Source: Terrimicrobiaceae bacterium
GTDB taxonomy: Bacteria > Verrucomicrobiota > Verrucomicrobiia > Chthoniobacterales > JAATET01
DNA length: 35,250 bases
Direction: 5' to 3'
Assembly: GCA_028713285.1 (NCBI GenBank)
Contig: JAQTOP010000032.1
Coordinates: 1-35,250, forward strand
This document shows positions 32,069-35,250 of this stretch, piece by piece. Under the pieces are notes generated by a model. It was not told the origin of the DNA. It did not search any database and saw only the letters and a list, made by a program, of their open reading frames with translations. Position numbers and translations under genes: made by a program. The stretch's first letter is position 1. The number at the start of each line of letters is the position of its first letter.

Positions 32069-32855
32069 TTGTCTGGAGACCATCCGCGAGAGCGGCTTCA
32101 GCATGATCGAAGTCTGCTTCGCGCCCGCGCATCTCGACTATCACGATCTTGCCGCGGTGCATCGCGCGGCGGCGCGGATCGACGAGCTGGGGATGGAGGC
32201 CTATTCGTTCCACGCGCCCTTCGCGAGCCACCTGGACATCTCCTCGCTCGATGCCGGCGAACGCGAGGCTGCTCGCGCGGAGATATTCCTGGCGGTCGAG
32301 GCTGCCGCCATTCTCCAGGTGCATTACTTCGTCATTCATCCCGGCCCCGAAAGCGAGATCATCCCGCCGCAGAGCGAACGGCTCCGGCGGATGGAAAACG
32401 TCGTCGAGGTCCTCAACCGCGTGGCGCAGCGCTGCCAGGAATTGGGCATCGAATGCGTGCTCGAGAACAAGCTGCCACATCTGCTTTTCGGCAAGACCAG
32501 CGACATCCTGTGGATTCTGGATGCGCTCGACAGCGTGAATGTGGGAGTGTGCCTGGATACCGGCCACGCCTCGTTCTCCGGCGACATTCACAGTTTTTTG
32601 CAACGGCTCACGGGACATCTGAAAATGATCCACGCCCACGACAACGGCGGCCATTTCGACGACCATCTGCCGCCCGGCGACGGCCGCATCCATTGGGAGC
32701 GCCTGTTGAGCGAGTTGGGGGCGGGCGGCTTTCGCGGCGCGTTCATTCTGGAACTCGCCAGCGCGGCGGACTCCGCCGTCACGATGGCGAACGCCCGCCG
32801 GGGCCGGGCTCATTTGCGCCGAATCTCGCGCCGCCTCGCCCTGGCGAAGGCGTGA
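32010..32855 (+). CDS. Metal-dependent TIM-barrel protein (endonuclease IV / xylose isomerase-like fold)
   Basis: A 281-residue AP_endonuc_2-type barrel. Metal ligands of the fold can be placed in order: H68 (SFHAPF), H110 (FVIHPGPES), E152 (VLENKLPH), D183 and H186 (CLDTGHASFSG), H208 (KMIHAHDN), the loop DDHLPPGDGRIHW (H219, D224, H228) and E248 (FILELAS). HLPPGDGRIHW is most common in sugar phosphate isomerase/epimerase members, but endonuclease IV shares the ligand set, so DNA or sugar could be the substrate. ATG at 32010 has GGAG upstream and lies 59 bases inside the primase-like gene, in another frame. The 3' end overlaps the convergent P-ATPase by 77 bases. Confidence 0.85.
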   Translation: MTTWPIGLSTGCFYQTSIFDCLETIRESGFSMIEVCFAPAHLDYHDLAAVHRAAARIDELGMEAYSFHAPFASHLDISSLDAGEREAARAEIFLAVEAAAILQVHYFVIHPGPESEIIPPQSERLRRMENVVEVLNRVAQRCQELGIECVLENKLPHLLFGKTSDILWILDALDSVNVGVCLDTGHASFSGDIHSFLQRLTGHLKMIHAHDNGGHFDDHLPPGDGRIHWERLLSELGAGGFRGAFILELASAADSAVTMANARRGRAHLRRISRRLALAKA

Positions 32856-35250
32856 GCGGGGCGTTGCCTCCGTTTCGAGTCCGGCGGTAGAACCAGCGCT
32901 TCGCGACCTCCGCGGTCGCGACGTAAAGCAGCACGATCAACGCGATGATCGGATAAAAGGCCGCCGGCATGGGCTGGAAGCCCAGCGCGCCGGCAAACGG
33001 CAGATGCGGGGTGAGCAGCGCGACGCAAACGATTGCCGCGGTGGCGATCGCCAGGAGTCCGCTCGGACGGCTGGCAAAAAGCGGCCGGCGGCTGCGAATC
33101 ACGAGCACGATGAGCGCCGCGGAGACGATGGATTCGATGAACCAGCCGGTTCGGAATTGCTCCATCGTCGCGCCGAGGTGGAAGAGAACGACGAACGTGA
33201 GAAAGTCAAAAACCGAGCTGACGAGGCCGAAAACGATCATGAAGCGTCGAATGAATGCGACGTCCCAGCGGCGCGGCAGCTCGACCAGTTCCGGATCGAC
33301 GTTGTCGCCGGCGATGGTCATTTCCGGGAAGTCGGTGAGCAGATTGATGAGCAGAATCTGCGCGGGGAGCAGCGGCAGGAAGGGCAGGAACAGCGAGGCG
33401 CCGGCCATGCTGAACATGTTTCCGAAGTTCGCGCTCGTGGCGATGAACACGTATTTGAGCGTGTTGGCGAAGGTGCGGCGCCCCTCGCGCACGCCATCGA
33501 CGAGCACCTCGAGATCGTGCTCGAGCAGAACGAAATCGGCGGCCTCGCGCGCGACATCCACCGCGCTTTCGACCGAGAGGCTCACATCGGCGCAATGCAG
33601 GGCGGAGGCGTCGTTGATCCCGTCGCCCATGTAGCCGACCACGTGGCCTGCCTTTTTGAGCGCCTGGATGATCTGCTCCTTCTGGCTCGGCTCGACCTCG
33701 GCAAAGATGTCCACCCGGCTCGCGCGGTGCATGAGCGCCTGACCGCTCATTCGCGCGAGATCGGGACCCGTGAGGATGCGGGCGTCCTTCAGGCCGATTT
33801 CCCGGGCGACGTGCGCCGCGATGAGAGCGTTGTCGCCGGTGATGATCTTGAGCTGCACGCCGAGCGCGTTGAGTTCGCCGATGGTTTTGGCCACGCCCGC
33901 CTTGGGCGGATCGGACAACACGACGAACCCGAGGAACACCATCCCGCGCTCGTCTTCGCGCGTGATCCGCGTCTGCGACCCCATGTCGCGCCAGGCGACG
34001 CCGAGCACCCGCCGGCCCTGGTCGCTCATCTCGCGCCAATGCCGCTCGATCTCCGGGCGCGCGGCTTCGATTCCCGTGAGCGAGCCACCGTCCATTTCGG
34101 CCTCGGTGCATGCTTCGAGAATCTGCCGCAGGGCGCCCTTGGTGACGAGCACGCGGCGTCCGTCCTTTTCGAGCAGGATGCTGAGCCGCTTCCTCACGAA
34201 GTCGTAGGGCACCTCGTCGAGCCTGGACCATCCAGGCGCGCCGGGAACCGTGCATTTCCGGATCGCCTCGTCGATCGGATTCACGAGGCCGGTCTCATTC
34301 GCGGCATTGAGCCAGGCGTAGAGCAAAGTCTTCGGGCTGTCGCGGCCCAGGGTGTCGAGCGCCGCATGCACCTGCACCACGCCTTCGGTGATCGTGCCCG
34401 TCTTGTCCGAGCAGAGCACGTTCATGCTGCCGAAGTTCTCGATCACGGCCAGCCGCTTCACGATGACCTTTTTCTCCGCCATGCGCCGGGCGCCGTGGGA
34501 GAGATTGATGCTGATGATTGCCGGAAGAAGCTGCGGCGTGAGGCCGACGGCAAGCGCCAGCGCGAACAGGAACGAATCGAGCACCGGCCTCTGGAAGAAG
34601 ACATTGAACGCAAAGATCGCGATGACGAGAAGCAGCGTGACCTCCGCCAGCAGGTAGCCGAAATGCCGGATGCCGCGCTCGAACTCCGTCTCCGGCGGAC
34701 GCAGGCGCAGGCTGTCAAATACCTTGCCGAATTCCGTCTCGCCCCCGGTATGAACGGCGATGGCCTTTCCGGTCCCGCTGATCACGTTCATGCCCATGTA
34801 AGCGGCGTTGGTCCGCCGGGCGAGCGGGGTGTCCGCCGGCACCACGCCCGGCGCGGTCTCGACGGGATAGGTTTCGCCGGTAAGCGCCGCTTCGCTGATG
34901 AACAGGTCCCGCGCCTCCAGCAGGCGGCAATCGGCGGGGATGATGCTGCCGGCCGAAACCAGCACCACGTCGCCGGGGACGATTTCCTCGACGGCCGCGA
35001 GGATCTCCGCCCCGTCGCGCAGCACGCGCGCCCTGGCCTTGACCGTCGCGCGCAGCTTCGAGACGGCATTCACCGCGCCATGCTCCTGCCAGAATCCGAG
35101 CAGCCCGCTGACGAGCACGATCGCCAGAATGATGCCGGCGTTCGTCGGATCCTGGAGAAACAGGGAGAGGATCGCGGCTCCGATGAGTATGAGAATGATC
35201 GGGCTCTTGAACTGCCGGAGCAGGAGGATCCATGGGGTCGCGCGGGTTTC
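32779..35250 (-). CDS. Mg2+-type P-type ATPase (MgtA/MgtB-like), N-terminus outside window
   Basis: 823 residues are visible and the frame is open through the window edge, so perhaps 70-80 N-terminal residues are missing. RQFKSPIILILIGAAILSL opens the first visible helix. Further signatures are SEAALTGETYPVE (actuator), VLCSDKTGTITEG (phosphorylated Asp), YDFVRKRLSILLEKDG (nucleotide domain), KIITGDNALIAAHVAREIG and GYMGDGINDASALHCADV. VGLTPQLLPAI in helix 4 corresponds to GLTPEMLPMI of MgtA, with Q in place of E. EGxRTFANTLKYVFIATSANFGNMFSMA is typical of magnesium P3B pumps, which import Mg2+. The tail after KRWFYRRTRNGG is basic and proline-rich and overlaps the TIM-barrel gene. Confidence 0.93.
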   Translation of the reverse strand, partial: ETRATPWILLLRQFKSPIILILIGAAILSLFLQDPTNAGIILAIVLVSGLLGFWQEHGAVNAVSKLRATVKARARVLRDGAEILAAVEEIVPGDVVLVSAGSIIPADCRLLEARDLFISEAALTGETYPVETAPGVVPADTPLARRTNAAYMGMNVISGTGKAIAVHTGGETEFGKVFDSLRLRPPETEFERGIRHFGYLLAEVTLLLVIAIFAFNVFFQRPVLDSFLFALALAVGLTPQLLPAIISINLSHGARRMAEKKVIVKRLAVIENFGSMNVLCSDKTGTITEGVVQVHAALDTLGRDSPKTLLYAWLNAANETGLVNPIDEAIRKCTVPGAPGWSRLDEVPYDFVRKRLSILLEKDGRRVLVTKGALRQILEACTEAEMDGGSLTGIEAARPEIERHWREMSDQGRRVLGVAWRDMGSQTRITREDERGMVFLGFVVLSDPPKAGVAKTIGELNALGVQLKIITGDNALIAAHVAREIGLKDARILTGPDLARMSGQALMHRASRVDIFAEVEPSQKEQIIQALKKAGHVVGYMGDGINDASALHCADVSLSVESAVDVAREAADFVLLEHDLEVLVDGVREGRRTFANTLKYVFIATSANFGNMFSMAGASLFLPFLPLLPAQILLINLLTDFPEMTIAGDNVDPELVELPRRWDVAFIRRFMIVFGLVSSVFDFLTFVVLFHLGATMEQFRTGWFIESIVSAALIVLVIRSRRPLFASRPSGLLAIATAAIVCVALLTPHLPFAGALGFQPMPAAFYPIIALIVLLYVATAEVAKRWFYRRTRNGGNAPLTPSPGRGGARFGANEPGPGGRSPS

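Noticed and set aside
32010-32855. Firm call as endonuclease IV (nfo)
   Set aside because: The HLPPGDGRIHW loop is more typical of sugar isomerase/epimerase members of the fold, so only the fold is claimed.
1-35250. CRISPR array or prophage
   Set aside because: No regularly spaced repeats, integrase or phage structural genes are visible in the window.

Overview
The window is a high-GC bacterial chromosome segment with short intergenic gaps and genes on both strands. Gene content points to the Verrucomicrobiota or a related PVC lineage. The pointers are few Shine-Dalgarno sites, a fused SpmA/SpmB protein, an MgtC-DUF4010 protein, many GT39-like membrane proteins and an infC gene that lacks an ATG. 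No 16S rRNA or marker protein is present for a firm placement, so this is an inference. No intact phage, CRISPR array or complete transposon is visible. One decayed IS3-family element is present.

Layout: 1-2270 holds the end of rarA, a DUF4870 protein, a complete tmRNA gene (ssrA, tag ADYEDLALAA) and an RRM RNA-binding protein with a terminator. 2298-3712 (minus) holds a six-helix membrane protein and RNase III. 3813-9563 (minus) carries three large GT39-type membrane proteins, two of them clear paralogues, with a secreted pectate-lyase-like protein inserted on the plus strand. 9627-14735 (plus) is a tightly coupled operon: GT2 transferase, an unrecognised alpha/alpha-barrel-like protein, a membrane glycosyltransferase-like protein and a flippase-like protein. 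It looks like a surface-glycan or glycolipid assembly module. 14736-16490 is a scar: small palindromic repeats, a beheaded YCII-family gene, the deleted IS3-family element and the tail of another broken gene.

16638-19390 holds a class-III aminotransferase and a convergent M81 (MlrC-like) peptidase. 19522-22844 holds three more glycosyltransferases (GT9, GT4, GT4) of lipopolysaccharide type. 22801-24127 holds a HAD phosphatase and infC, apparently with an AUU start. 24448-27878 (minus) holds a two-gene chromate transporter, a CYTH-like protein and a fused SpmA/SpmB protein. 27916-29982 holds a sulfotransferase and an MgtC-DUF4010 membrane protein.

The most interesting part is 30626-32855. It encodes a 480-residue protein carrying the three catalytic signatures of archaeo-eukaryotic primase/PrimPol enzymes (DxE, SGxGHH, a later D followed by TRxVRVP) and a cysteine-rich C-terminal domain reminiscent of the PriL Fe-S domain. 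Its last 59 bases overlap a metal-dependent TIM-barrel gene of the endonuclease IV/xylose isomerase fold. Both genes have a good Shine-Dalgarno site where most neighbours do not. This may be an undescribed primase-polymerase plus TIM-barrel nuclease (or isomerase) pair. The window ends with a Mg2+-type P-ATPase on the minus strand, truncated by the edge.
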